Part shown: positions 18,362-27,174 of the stretch, piece after piece
Position numbering within the stretch: the first letter of the stretch is position 1
How the letters are laid out: each line of letters starts with the position of its first letter
Source of the DNA: Bacteroidia bacterium
GTDB taxonomy: Bacteria; Bacteroidota; Bacteroidia; J057
Assembly (NCBI GenBank): GCA_019695295.1
Contig: JAIBAH010000006.1
Coordinates: 1 to 64,000 of the forward strand
Reading direction: 5' to 3'
DNA length: 64,000 bases
Position numbers and translations under genes: made by a program
Notes under the pieces: model-generated
Databases searched by the model: none
The model's input: the letters and a program-made list of their open reading frames with translations, nothing else
What the model was told of the DNA's origin: nothing

Positions 18362-19192
18362 ATGGTCAGATTAAAAGGTATTGTAATTTTTCTTTTTCTG
18401 TTTTCGGGTTTGTATTTTTCGGCTCAGGCCCAGCTTTTCGGCTCCAGAACAGATACTTCCGGAATGGTTTGGCGAATCCGGTTTAACCTTGACGCAGGCG
18501 TAAGTCCGCTTTCTACGGTAGTACGGGATAGTTACGCAGGAGAGTATTACCACTCCCCTACTCAAACCTGGCAATGGAAAACCTGGGATTCCACCCGCAC
18601 CGGACTTCATAAGCTGCTGCCTCCTCAGGGCGTTACAACTCCCCGTATTCTACAAACGGTTTCCGGACAACTGAATGTTTCCATGAATTTTTTCAAGGAT
18701 TTTTATCTGGGATTTAATTATACCCCCCTCATCATTCAGGATTATTCCAGTGCCGACTCCAATTCTTTTAATTTTTACAGAACAATCTCCCTTGTGGGAC
18801 TGGGAACTTCTTTTGGATATGATTTTACCATGCCTTTTCATAAACGGCTCTCGCTTCAGCCGGTAATAAGCCTGGGGGGATATGCAGATGGTGGCGGAGA
18901 AGGGTATTACGAAGGATTAGGCAGTGAGTGGTTTAAGGAGGTGAGATTAGGGGTTACGTACCGGGCTTTTAAATACGATCAGCTCCGGATATGGGGGGCA
19001 TGGAATCAGTTTTCATACCGGGAAAATCTGCCAAGCATTGTATTTCCGGATAAAAACAGAGTCGTAAAGTCCGATATTTCTTCGTTTTATATTGGTGTGG
19101 GATATGTTGTAAATCTGAATATCAAAGAAGAAATTGATGAATCGCCCAAGCCGCCTAAAGTGAAAAAAGAACGGAAGAAAAACAAGGAATAA
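18362..19192 (+). CDS. Outer-membrane beta-barrel-like hypothetical protein
   Basis: 276 residues. The signal peptide spans residues 1-23 (IVIFLFLFSGLYFSAQAQ). The mature region alternates amphipathic strands rich in Tyr/Phe/Gly (FYLGFNYTPLII, RLSLQPVISLGGY, EVRLGVTYRAF, SFYIGVGYVVNL), as in small Bacteroidota porin-like barrels. The C-terminus is an unusual Lys/Pro/Glu tail (PKPPKVKKERKKNKE) after the last strand. That tail makes a BAM C-terminal signal unlikely to be terminal, so a periplasmic extension is inferred. No family name recognised. A weak stem-loop terminator follows at 19233. Confidence 0.65.
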   Translation: MVRLKGIVIFLFLFSGLYFSAQAQLFGSRTDTSGMVWRIRFNLDAGVSPLSTVVRDSYAGEYYHSPTQTWQWKTWDSTRTGLHKLLPPQGVTTPRILQTVSGQLNVSMNFFKDFYLGFNYTPLIIQDYSSADSNSFNFYRTISLVGLGTSFGYDFTMPFHKRLSLQPVISLGGYADGGGEGYYEGLGSEWFKEVRLGVTYRAFKYDQLRIWGAWNQFSYRENLPSIVFPDKNRVVKSDISSFYIGVGYVVNLNIKEEIDESPKPPKVKKERKKNKE

Positions 19193-19232
19193 CCGGGGTA
19201 AACAAAGGAGCTACAGGCATTTTATAATAGAG

Positions 19233-19256
19233 AAGCGGTGGTTTCACCGTTTTTTC
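19233..19256 (+). terminator. Terminator after the 18362 gene
   Basis: CGGTG (19236-19240), tetraloop GTTT, CACCG (19245-19249), then a run of T. Confidence 0.6.
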
Positions 19257-19287
19257 TTGATTCTTATAAAAATAAATGGTTACTTTG
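19256..19287 (+). promoter_or_regulatory. Possible promoter of the lipoprotein gene
   Basis: CTTG (19256-19259), 20-nt spacer, TTACTTTG (19280-19287), each one mismatch from consensus; start expected about 20 nt before ATG 19312. Confidence 0.45.
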
Positions 19288-19311
19288 ACCCTTGATTAAT
19301 ATTTTAAGGTT

Positions 19312-20094
19312 ATGATGAAATTTCTTTTTGTTCGTTTGTTGCTGCCTTCTGTCATTTGCTTCGCTTTGATTTCGGGGTGTAAAAAGAAGGAGGAAACCGA
19401 GGCTGATTCTCCCAAAAAAGAGGAGACAAATACTTCTGTAAAGGAAAATAAAGCGGGCACTAAGGATACTGCCGCTCAGCCTCAGGCTCAGAATGGGGAG
19501 GAAAGAAGGTATCACCTGGATATGATTGAGCCGGATTCTGCCTCTGATTATGTTATCTTCCCGGTTTCGGTAATCATCTCAAGAGGAGAAGGGCAAAGAA
19601 AAGGGAAAATGGAAGTTCTCAAAGAGGAACTTTATTCTGTAAGAGGCTCCAAGGACTATAATCAGGTATATCAGAATGTGCTTTTCTTTAATTCTTCCAC
19701 TCAGGAAATGAAGGCTTTGGACACATCAAACTCTATGGTTTTTACATCTATCCAACCGGAAAAGAAACTCAATGCTGTTTTTTATCATGTGATTGCAGTG
19801 GATCATAATAAAGATGGGAAACTGGACAATTCCGGGGATATCACTCAGTTATACGCTTCGGACAAAAAAGGAAACCGCTTTGCACCAATGCATCCGGTGG
19901 ACGAGGCTTTCAACGGGATTCAGGTGCTCAAATCCCCGAATATTTTCCGGGTCAATACCACTAAGGATTTAAATGGAGACGGAAAATTTGAAGGCTGGGA
20001 CGAAGCCCGGTATTATCAGGTTCGGGTGGGAGATACAATCAGCAGTACCCGTATCGGATTCAGTCCGGAGGTTATGCGGATTCTATCAAAATAA
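19312..20094 (+). CDS. Lipoprotein with EF-hand-like loops
   Basis: 260 residues. A lipoprotein signal ends in LISGC (Cys23) and is followed by a Lys/Glu/Asp-rich linker to about residue 65, so the protein should sit on the outer or inner membrane as a lipoprotein. The folded part ends with two acidic loops, DHNKDGKLDNSGD near 163 and DLNGDGKFEGWDE near 220. Both have the D-x-[DN]-x-DG spacing of calcium-binding EF-hand/dockerin loops; the first lacks the usual acidic residue at position 12. No domain family recognised. The 3' end overlaps a longer spurious upstream extension of the DUF2851 frame. Confidence 0.65.
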   Translation: MMKFLFVRLLLPSVICFALISGCKKKEETEADSPKKEETNTSVKENKAGTKDTAAQPQAQNGEERRYHLDMIEPDSASDYVIFPVSVIISRGEGQRKGKMEVLKEELYSVRGSKDYNQVYQNVLFFNSSTQEMKALDTSNSMVFTSIQPEKKLNAVFYHVIAVDHNKDGKLDNSGDITQLYASDKKGNRFAPMHPVDEAFNGIQVLKSPNIFRVNTTKDLNGDGKFEGWDEARYYQVRVGDTISSTRIGFSPEVMRILSK

Positions 20095-20281
20095 TTTCAG
20101 CGGGTTTGATGTCGTTTCCTACGGGTTATCCTGTGCGGCTTTCTCCATTTTAACGATTGAAAAAAAGGAGGATTGTCTGGTTGAGCGATTGTATCCGGCC
20201 TGTTTTGGGATGAATCGTCATTTTTATACACTTATAGCTCATCATTTTTCAAACACTTCTAACTTATCATTTTTTTTGCAC

Positions 20282-21562
20282 ATGTTTCCGGAGGCATTTT
20301 TGCATTTTGTATGGAAAATCCTGTATTTTGATTTTAATCATCTTTTTACTACGGACGGACGGCCTGTAAGGATTCTCAAAAACGGGGTTCATAATCTGAA
20401 TCAGGGTCCTGACTTTTCGGGTGCTGTCATACTTATCGGAGATACGGAATGGAGCGGAAATGTCGAGATTCATGTAAACAGCGGGGAATGGTATGCACAT
20501 AAGCATCAGCTGGATGAGAAATATAATTCTGTAATTCTGCATGTTGTGTTCGCTACGGAGGGTAAACCGGTTGTGAGACAGGATGGAAGCGTGTGCCCGG
20601 AAATCGTCATCGGTAACCGGATTCCCGCCACGGCTTTTGAACGGTATGCGGTGCTGAATACGGCGAAATCGGGAATTCCGTGCGCTTCTCTGATTGGAGG
20701 GGTGAGTGATTTTCACCGCTTTGCATGGATTGAACGGCTGGGTATTCTGAGAATGGCCGAAAAGTTCGGAAAAATCAGTGACCGGAATGAATCGCTGATG
20801 AACTGGGAACAGGTTGCCTGGGAATTGATTATGCGCTATATGGGCGGCACACTGAACGGGGAGGTTTTTGAAAGAATCGCCGGAGGAGTGCCTTTTTCTG
20901 TTTTAAAAAAATATGCCCAAAATCCGCTTCAAATGGAGGCTTTGCTGTTTGGTTTTGTGTGGGACAGTACGGGAGAAAGTTTCCCGGAGGAAAGTGAGCC
21001 ATATATCCGGAGTATCGCTGAAGAATACCGCTATCTGAAACATAAACATTCGCTCTTGCCACAGGCCGGGATTGGGTTTTCGTATTTTCGGATGCGCCCG
21101 GCTTCTTTTCCGGATATCCGCCTGGCTCAGGTGGTTCAGCTGGTAAGTCTTTATCCGGATTTGATGAGCTTGTTTTTACTTACGAATTTTACGGATTTTT
21201 TCCGCAGGGATATCGGGGTTTCTGAATACTGGCTCTCGCATTTCCGGGTGGGTGTTGTGTCAAAAGTTTCTTCTAAAAATATCGGAAAGGACCGCAAGGA
21301 GTCTTTAATCATCAATGCTTTTGTACCGCTTGCGTATGGCTACCGCTCTTTTCATGGAGTGGAGAGTGCGGAATCTCATCTGGAAGCGGTGCTTGGAAGT
21401 TTGCCCCCGGAAAAAAATGCAATCCTTGAGGGTTTTTCTGATCTGGGAATTCATGCGGCAAACGCCATTCAGTCTCAGGGCATTATTCATCTGAAAAAAC
21501 AGTTCTGCGACTTAAAACGTTGTCTGGAATGTGGAATCGGTGCCAAAATTCTGAAAGGGTAA
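20282..21562 (+). CDS. DUF2851 family protein
   Basis: 426 residues from ATG 20282. The opening EAFLHFVWKILYFD, then TTDGRPVRILKNGVHNLNQGPDFSGAVILIGDTEWSGNVEIHVNSGEW, is the diagnostic block of DUF2851 (G-x-x-N-x-x-G-PDF...GN-VEIH). The C-terminus has Cys-rich CDLKRCLECGIGAKIL, which also occurs in family members and may bind zinc. The function is unknown; the D/E/H-rich N-terminal block suggests a nuclease-like or metal site, but that is only inference. The open frame reaches back to 19973 inside the lipoprotein gene. The family start and length both favour 20282. Confidence 0.8.
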   Translation: MFPEAFLHFVWKILYFDFNHLFTTDGRPVRILKNGVHNLNQGPDFSGAVILIGDTEWSGNVEIHVNSGEWYAHKHQLDEKYNSVILHVVFATEGKPVVRQDGSVCPEIVIGNRIPATAFERYAVLNTAKSGIPCASLIGGVSDFHRFAWIERLGILRMAEKFGKISDRNESLMNWEQVAWELIMRYMGGTLNGEVFERIAGGVPFSVLKKYAQNPLQMEALLFGFVWDSTGESFPEESEPYIRSIAEEYRYLKHKHSLLPQAGIGFSYFRMRPASFPDIRLAQVVQLVSLYPDLMSLFLLTNFTDFFRRDIGVSEYWLSHFRVGVVSKVSSKNIGKDRKESLIINAFVPLAYGYRSFHGVESAESHLEAVLGSLPPEKNAILEGFSDLGIHAANAIQSQGIIHLKKQFCDLKRCLECGIGAKILKG

Positions 21563-21631
21563 TCCGGGAGGTATTTTTCCGGAGTGAGGAATTCTGTTTT
21601 TGTATCTTTCTGAAAAAAAGATTTTTCTTCT

Positions 21632-21639
21632 TACTTTTG
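21632..21639 (+). promoter_or_regulatory. Possible -7 element upstream of the HAD gene
   Basis: TACTTTTG matches TAnnTTTG, but no good TTTG lies 19-20 nt upstream. It would leave a leader of about 215 nt. Confidence 0.35.
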
Positions 21640-21859
21640 CACCGGATTTTCTCACCTGAATAATAAATTCTCTGCCCTATGTGGTTACATTCGCTCTGTA
21701 CTTCCTGCTTTTTTTTAAGAACTACCAAAAACGAAAGGGGGAGCGTTTTTTATCTGTGCGGAAAAAATAAAACGGACAGTCGTTTTTCCAAATATCCGGT
21801 TCAGCCGGTTACGTTTTGTCCGGGATATAGTCCCAAAAGTTTCACTGAAAATAAATCCA

Positions 21860-22483
21860 ATGATGAATCCTGATAAGATTAAAAATATTTTGTTTGACCT
21901 GGGCGGGGTAATTTATGATATCGACCCGGCACGTACTCAAAAGGCAATCGAAGCGTTGCTTACGAATAAGGAAGAGGTTCTTTTTTACTCGAAATCCCGC
22001 CAGATTGAGGCGATTTCTCTTTATGAGATTGGGGCAATCGAAACGCCGGAGTTTATCGCTGCGGTCAGAAAGGAACTGAATCTCTCTGCTTCTGATGAGC
22101 AAATCACCGACGCATGGAATGCACTGCTCACCGGCCTTGTGGATGGCAGAGTAAAACAGCTGGAATCATTAGCCAAACATTATAATATGGCCCTGCTGAG
22201 TAATACCAACGCCCTGCATTTCGACGCTATTTGGGCAGACTGTCAGCCGGTTTACGCCCAAATGCAACGCTGCTTCTTCTCCTTCCAAATGGGCAAACGC
22301 AAACCCAACGCCGATATTTTTGAAACGGTAATCGCCGAAATGGGCTGGAAAAAGGAGGAAACTATCTTCGTCGAAGACTCCCCCCCCAATATCGCCGGAG
22401 CGCAGGCTATTGGTTTGCCGGTGTTTCCAATTCATCAGCTATCGGATTTTGAGCGGCTGGTGGAGAGGTTGATGGGGGGATGA
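21860..22483 (+). CDS. HAD-superfamily hydrolase (class IA)
   Basis: 207 residues. Motif I is ILFDLGGVIYDID (residues 9-21; nucleophile Asp13), motif II is ALLSNTNALH with the conserved Ser/Thr, motif III Lys lies in GKRKPNADIFETVI, and motif IV is IFVEDSPPNIAGAQAIG. The cap inserted after motif I is helical (C1 type). Members of this subgroup (YihX/epoxide-hydrolase-N-like) dephosphorylate sugar phosphates or nucleotides; the substrate is not predictable. The last codons (GGTTGATGGGGGGATGA) run directly into a sequence resembling the end of the 63-bp repeat array at 30457-30519. Confidence 0.82.
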   Translation: MMNPDKIKNILFDLGGVIYDIDPARTQKAIEALLTNKEEVLFYSKSRQIEAISLYEIGAIETPEFIAAVRKELNLSASDEQITDAWNALLTGLVDGRVKQLESLAKHYNMALLSNTNALHFDAIWADCQPVYAQMQRCFFSFQMGKRKPNADIFETVIAEMGWKKEETIFVEDSPPNIAGAQAIGLPVFPIHQLSDFERLVERLMGG

Positions 22484-22494
22484 TTTAACAAAAG

Positions 22495-22548
22495 TAATTC
22501 GGAAGGGTTTAGATGGGGTGAATGGCAGACTTGACGCACTTTTTTGAA
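22495..22548. repeat. Solo copy of the array-terminal repeat (left copy)
   Basis: Positions 22513-22548 are identical over 36 bp to 30515-30550, and similarity continues a few bases on both sides (TTCGGA upstream, AG-x-CTC downstream). At the right copy this sequence directly follows the 63-bp tandem array; here it stands alone after the HAD gene. Confidence 0.8.
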
Positions 22549-22659
22549 TAGCCTCCGAGGGGGTGAGAAAGACACATTTGTGATACACAAACGTGGGCGT
22601 TGAGCGGGATAATACAGAAATCAGAAAAGGCTGTTTTCTGAAAAATGTTCCGGGGTTCA

Positions 22660-22691
22660 TTTGGTATTATCCGATAGTAATTCTATCTTTG
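22660..22691 (+). promoter_or_regulatory. Promoter of the LytS-type kinase gene
   Basis: TTTG (22660-22663), 20-nt spacer, TATCTTTG (22684-22691), both consensus. The expected start, 22696-22698, is right next to the TTG initiation codon at 22699, so the mRNA would be leaderless or nearly so. Confidence 0.7.
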
Positions 22692-22698
22692 TATCACT

Positions 22699-23655
22699 TT
22701 GAATAAAATACAACTAAATATCAACGGCATTGCAATCTCATTTTCTGTTATTCTGGCAGGAATAGGAACGATAGTCAGTGCGACCTTTTTACAAAGTAGA
22801 AATGTATTCCAAAGCCTTTTGCAGTGGGCTTTATTTTCGGGGATATTGTTTATATTGTGGAAAATCACCTACTACTTTCGGGAGAAGACGGATTACAGAT
22901 ATATTGGCATTAGCCTTGCTTTTATTGTTTTTTTTGGGTATCTGAATACCTTACTTTTTCCGGAGCAGTTATTGTTTATCAGTTTTATAAGGCTGTTTAT
23001 GCCGACCTTGCTGTTTACAATCTTACAACAGTATTTTTTGTCCAGAGAGCGAAGTGACAAATTGATGATTGAAAACCTCCAACTGAAAGCCGAAAGCTAC
23101 AAAGCAGAACTAGAAAACCTAAAAAATCAGCTAAATCCTCATTTACTCTTTAATTCACTTACCACTTTACAAGCGATTATTCGTTCGGATGCCAAAACCG
23201 CCGAAAAATTCGTGGTTGAATTATCAAAAATATACAGGATTGCGCTCCAGAAAGTCAATCACGGGAAATCTACCCTCAAAGAAGAAGTTGAATTTATACA
23301 AGGGTTTCTTTTTTTGCAAAAAACAAGATTTGAAAACAGCATACATTACAAGATAGAAACAGAAGAAAAATCCACAAATTATTGTTTACCTACTTTTGCT
23401 TTGCAATTATTGGTAGAAAATTGCATTAAACACAATATCGTTTCTACGGAAAAGCCACTGTACATCCATATTTTTCAGGAAAATCCGGAAACAATTACCG
23501 TTACCAATAATTTTCAACCCAAACTTTCCAAAACCGAAGAGAGCGGAATAGGGCTAATCAATCTGAAAAGAAGATATGAACTGTTTGGGATTGCCAACGG
23601 AATCGTAATCGAAAATTCCGACACCCTCTATAAAGTAACCCTAACCCTTTTTTGA
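22699..23655 (+). CDS. LytS-type sensor histidine kinase
   Basis: 318 residues beginning with TTG. Hydrophobic segments (about 13-30, 38-54, 69-87 and 92-112) form a membrane sensor with little periplasmic loop. A short coiled coil (KLMIENLQLKAESYKAELENL) leads into the His_kinase domain (PF06580 type) with QLNPHLLFNSLTTL, where the phospho-accepting His is near residue 146. The HATPase region has LLVENCIKHN (N box) and SGIGLINLKRRYEL (G box). It forms a pair with the LytTR regulator, whose start overlaps its end, and is followed by an ABC efflux operon that it presumably controls. No better-placed ATG exists before the first membrane segment. Confidence 0.88.
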   Translation: MNKIQLNINGIAISFSVILAGIGTIVSATFLQSRNVFQSLLQWALFSGILFILWKITYYFREKTDYRYIGISLAFIVFFGYLNTLLFPEQLLFISFIRLFMPTLLFTILQQYFLSRERSDKLMIENLQLKAESYKAELENLKNQLNPHLLFNSLTTLQAIIRSDAKTAEKFVVELSKIYRIALQKVNHGKSTLKEEVEFIQGFLFLQKTRFENSIHYKIETEEKSTNYCLPTFALQLLVENCIKHNIVSTEKPLYIHIFQENPETITVTNNFQPKLSKTEESGIGLINLKRRYELFGIANGIVIENSDTLYKVTLTLF

Positions 23656-23657
23656 AA

Positions 23658-24419
23658 ATGAATATTTTAATTATAGAAGATGAAATCAAAACGGCAAGGT
23701 TCTTAAAGGAGCTACTTGAGGAGCACGAAGACTGCATTGTAGTGGGAATTTGTGAAAGTATAACCGAAGGAATCGCCTATCTTAATAAAAATCAGGCAAA
23801 GTTGGATTTGATTTTCTCTGACATTCAGTTGTCTGATGGGAATGTTTTTGCCCTTTTTCAGGCTATCCGGATTACCAAACCGGTTGTGTTTTGCACGGCA
23901 TACAATCAATATTTTCTTGATGCATTCAAAAATAACGGCATTGATTACATCCTTAAACCCTTTGAGCAAAAAGACATTGACGACACCCTTCAAAAAGTTC
24001 GCTCCCTTCGAATGGCGTTCAATACCGCTAATATTAATTATGAATTGCTACACTTGCCCGTAACGCAAAAGCATTATCAAACTTCTTTTATTGTACAATT
24101 CCGGGAAAAAATGATACCGGTACTTGTTTCCGATATTGCTTTGTTTTTTCTTGAAAATGAAAGGGTGTATGTGCTGAGAAAAAACGGGGAGCAATCCCTT
24201 GTTTTTAAAACCCTGGACGAAGTAGAGCAAAGTACAGACCCTGTGCAGTTTTTTCGAATCAATCGTCAGATGATTGTGAATCGCACTGCCATTAAAGAAA
24301 TAGAACCCTACTTCAACCGCAAAGTGACGGTTAACCTTAGTCCAAAATTTTCTGAAAAACTAGTGGTAAGCCGACTAAAAGTAAGTGCATTTAAGCAATG
24401 GATTGAAAAGCCGGAGTAG
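23658..24419 (+). CDS. LytTR-family response regulator
   Basis: 253 residues from ATG 23658, two nucleotides after the kinase stop codon. The receiver domain (1-120) has IIEDE acidic residues, phospho-acceptor Asp55 in LIFSDIQLSDG, and the Lys of ILKPFEQKD. The C-terminal LytTR DNA-binding domain (about 148-250) shows IALFFLENERVYVLRKNGE, FFRINRQMIVNRTAIKEIEPYFNRKV and VSRLKVSAFKQWIE. LytTR proteins bind two direct repeats about 21 bp apart. Such a pair (24424-24455) begins 5 bp after this gene and precedes the efflux genes. Confidence 0.9.
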   Translation: MNILIIEDEIKTARFLKELLEEHEDCIVVGICESITEGIAYLNKNQAKLDLIFSDIQLSDGNVFALFQAIRITKPVVFCTAYNQYFLDAFKNNGIDYILKPFEQKDIDDTLQKVRSLRMAFNTANINYELLHLPVTQKHYQTSFIVQFREKMIPVLVSDIALFFLENERVYVLRKNGEQSLVFKTLDEVEQSTDPVQFFRINRQMIVNRTAIKEIEPYFNRKVTVNLSPKFSEKLVVSRLKVSAFKQWIEKPE

Positions 24420-24423
24420 CGGA

Positions 24424-24455
24424 TTTGTTCAATTTAAGGTTTGTTTTGTTCAATT
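24424..24455 (+). promoter_or_regulatory. Putative LytTR operator
   Basis: TTTGTTCAATT occurs at 24424-24434 and again at 24445-24455, offset exactly 21 bp (two helical turns). The match continues three bases later as GGT in both copies. The direct-repeat spacing is that expected for a LytTR dimer and the position is upstream of the TolC-like gene. Confidence 0.6.
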
Positions 24456-24572
24456 CGGGGTAGTATTCCTTTTATGGATTACTGCTTTTCCCGTCCTTTG
24501 AGAAAATTATTCTGAAAAAGGGTAGTGATTTTATCACGCGTTTTAACAGAAGATTCTATCAAGGTAAAAAAA

Positions 24573-25880
24573 ATGAAAAGTAAAGGGTTGTTTTTTCTTA
24601 TCCTGTTTGCAGGGGCTTTATTCGCCCAAAATAAGCCGGTTTCTCTTTCTTCTGTCGGGGAAGCACTCGCTTTGTCGGCGGCCAAGAACCCCGACCTGAA
24701 TGTTTATATCCTAAAGCAGTCAAAAACACAGCAAGAAATAAAAAATGCAAACTGGGCTTATATTCCTTCAGTATCAGGGAGTTTCGGTTTGCAGTACAAC
24801 ATTGACCGTCAAACTTCTGCCCTTCCGGGAGAAATTTTTGGATTGCCAGGACAAACCAAAAACGTACAATTGGGGACAGATTATGTGTATAATACCGGCG
24901 TGGGTATTTCCCTTGATGTATTCAATATGCAAACAATCCTCCAAAACCGAATTGCCAGAATCAACGCAGAAATGCAGGGCGCTCAAACTCAAGCCTACGG
25001 ACAACTTCTGAGAGAACAGACTGCCCTGTATTATTTCAGTGCCCTTATTTTTCAGCACTCAGTGGAAATCTATCAAAAAAATCTTCAGACATCGGATTCT
25101 ATTCTGATGCTTTCCAAACAACGGTATGAAAATGGACTGACCGATTTATTTACTTATAATCAGGCAAAAATCGTGGTAAACAGCCTTCAGCAAACCCTAA
25201 GCCTGAATGAAAAAAATGCCAGGGATTATTTGTTTTTGTTGAAGAATTTATTGGGAATGGAGGCAGATACAGAGCTCATTCTGAATGAAGTAATTGCCGT
25301 GAAAGAGAATCCTTTGCCTGAAATACAGGGATTGAAAGCGGACAAAAACCTTGACGTTACCCGTTTGATGAAGAAACAGACGGAAGCAGATATTCAACTC
25401 AAAAAATCATTTTTTATACCAAAATTAAGCCTGAATGGTTATTGGGGATTTCAAAATCTAAGTAACGAGGCATTTGAGTTTGACTGGTCAAAGTATAATT
25501 ATGTAGGGATAAACCTTGCGCTTCCGGTTACCAATGGATTTAAAAATCTGGGCAATCTCAAAATGGCAAAATGGAACGACCGGATTAATGCGCAGGTACT
25601 CCAAAATGAAACCGATAAATCCGAACTTAAAAATGCACAATTGATTTCAAATTACCGTTACGGATTACAACAACTACCGCTTTCATACAGTAATTATCAG
25701 CTTTCGCAGCAAAATGCCGCACTTGCGTTTCAAAAATATACAGAAGGGCTCATTAGTTCAGACAGTTACCTGAGGACTTATGAGGAGTATTTGAAATTCC
25801 AGCAAAATTATCTGAATACTTTATCTTCTGTTTACCTTTATTATTCCACGATTATTTCAAGACAATACTATGCAGACTAA
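24573..25880 (+). CDS. TolC-family outer-membrane efflux protein
   Basis: 435 residues from ATG 24573 (the frame is open 16 codons further up). The signal peptide GLFFLILFAGALFAQ is followed by two OEP repeats of long helices and short strands: SVGEALALSAAKNPDLNVY, then RYENGLTDLFTYNQAKIVV, and in the second half NYVGINLALPVTNGFKNL and KYTEGLISSDSYLRTYEEY. These are the TolC landmarks (xxA-x-x-NP, Y-x-x-G, G-x-x-x-L). It forms the outer-membrane exit duct of the tripartite pump encoded downstream. It overlaps the adaptor gene by 11 nt. Confidence 0.88.
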   Translation: MKSKGLFFLILFAGALFAQNKPVSLSSVGEALALSAAKNPDLNVYILKQSKTQQEIKNANWAYIPSVSGSFGLQYNIDRQTSALPGEIFGLPGQTKNVQLGTDYVYNTGVGISLDVFNMQTILQNRIARINAEMQGAQTQAYGQLLREQTALYYFSALIFQHSVEIYQKNLQTSDSILMLSKQRYENGLTDLFTYNQAKIVVNSLQQTLSLNEKNARDYLFLLKNLLGMEADTELILNEVIAVKENPLPEIQGLKADKNLDVTRLMKKQTEADIQLKKSFFIPKLSLNGYWGFQNLSNEAFEFDWSKYNYVGINLALPVTNGFKNLGNLKMAKWNDRINAQVLQNETDKSELKNAQLISNYRYGLQQLPLSYSNYQLSQQNAALAFQKYTEGLISSDSYLRTYEEYLKFQQNYLNTLSSVYLYYSTIISRQYYAD

Positions 25881-27171
25881 AATAAAAAAATCTCTCGCCC
25901 TCGTAGCGATACTTCTTTCATTTGCCATGATGCGCTGCGGTAAACCCAATCCTCCGGTAAATGCAGAACGGAAAGACATAGTAGAAGCCGTTTTTGCAAG
26001 CGGTGCGATTGTTTATACCAATGAATATTTGGTTACGGCAAACACAGAAGGATTTATTTTGCAGAAAAACGTAAAGGAGGGAGAACTTGTAAAACAAGGA
26101 GAGTTACTTTTCAGGCTCTCCAATGATATTCAAAATTTACAATCTGTCAATGCGCTGATTAATTATCAGGAAGCCGTCGGCAATGCAGAGGATAATTCTC
26201 CCAAAATCGAGTTGCTGAAAAACCAAATAGTACAGGCAAAGCAGACTTTGATGCTTGATAAAAGAAATTATGAACGCTATCAGGAGGAAATCGTTACGCC
26301 AAAAATTCAGCAAATCAGCAGTCAGCTTATACAAGCACGCCAGGCATTGGAGATGGACAAAAAAAATTATGAACGCTACGAAACCCTGATTAAAACACAG
26401 GCTGTATCAAAAGTAGAATATGACAAAGTAAAACTTCAGTATGAAAATTCATTGAAGAATGTAGAAATTATAGAGAAAAACTTATCAGAAAAACAAGCGG
26501 CAACAGCAATGGATTTGGATAAAGTAAAAGTTCAGTATGAAAACTCCCAGCTTAATGTTGCAATTTTAGAGAAAAACCTGTCGGATATTAAAAATACGCT
26601 CTCTCAAAATGTTAAAAAAACCAAAAATCAGGTGGACATCCAAAAGGAGTACAGCGGGGATTATTCCATCTCGTCTATCATGGACGGAATCGTGCTATCT
26701 GTGTTTAAAGAAACAGGAGAACTAGCAAAAAAGGGGGAGCCTCTCTCCAAAATAGGGGCAGGGACTTTGATTGCCCGGCTTTTTATCTCGGAAGAGGATA
26801 TTACCAAAATACAGTTGGGGCAAAAAACAGAAATGCAATTGAATACAGATAAATCCAAAGTTTATCCGGCCACAGTTTCCCGGATTTATCCCGCCTTTGA
26901 TACCCGTGAGCAGGCCTTCGTCATAGAGGCTACTTTTACGGAGATTGTTCCTCAGTTAAGGCCGGGTACACAGACTCAGGCGAATATCGTTACGGGCGAA
27001 AAGAAAAATGCACTGATTATTCCTTCAAAATATTTATTCGCTGGCGATAAAGTTATGCTTGAGAATAAGAAGCAACAACCCGTTCAGGTCGGAATCCGAA
27101 ACGCAGCATGGATAGAAATACTGGGCGGAATAGATGAAAAAACCAATCTCATTCTCCCTGAATCTAAATAA
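25870..27171 (+). CDS. Efflux periplasmic adaptor (HlyD/MacA type)
   Basis: 433 residues. The N-terminal signal ends in AMMRC (Cys23), a probable lipobox that would tether the adaptor to the inner membrane. The biotinyl-lipoyl half-motif GFILQKNVKEGELVKQGELLFRL (about 51-73) precedes a long alpha-hairpin coiled coil (about 80-250) rich in Gln/Lys/Glu. The second lipoyl half is IMDGIVLSVFKETGELAKKGEPL near 268. A beta-barrel with IARLFISEEDITKIQLGQKTEM and a C-terminal membrane-proximal domain follow. It bridges the FtsX/ATPase pump to the TolC duct. Only 3 nt separate it from the permease gene. Confidence 0.85.
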   Translation: MQTKIKKSLALVAILLSFAMMRCGKPNPPVNAERKDIVEAVFASGAIVYTNEYLVTANTEGFILQKNVKEGELVKQGELLFRLSNDIQNLQSVNALINYQEAVGNAEDNSPKIELLKNQIVQAKQTLMLDKRNYERYQEEIVTPKIQQISSQLIQARQALEMDKKNYERYETLIKTQAVSKVEYDKVKLQYENSLKNVEIIEKNLSEKQAATAMDLDKVKVQYENSQLNVAILEKNLSDIKNTLSQNVKKTKNQVDIQKEYSGDYSISSIMDGIVLSVFKETGELAKKGEPLSKIGAGTLIARLFISEEDITKIQLGQKTEMQLNTDKSKVYPATVSRIYPAFDTREQAFVIEATFTEIVPQLRPGTQTQANIVTGEKKNALIIPSKYLFAGDKVMLENKKQQPVQVGIRNAAWIEILGGIDEKTNLILPESK

Positions 27172-27174
27172 ATT

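Noticed and set aside
19973-20281. Extended N-terminus of the DUF2851 protein
   Set aside because: It would overlap the lipoprotein gene by 122 nt, and the added 103 residues have no counterpart in the family.
22549-22659. Palindrome or terminator after the left 36-bp repeat
   Set aside because: The stretch is G-rich with short complementary pieces only; no stable stem followed by a T run was found.
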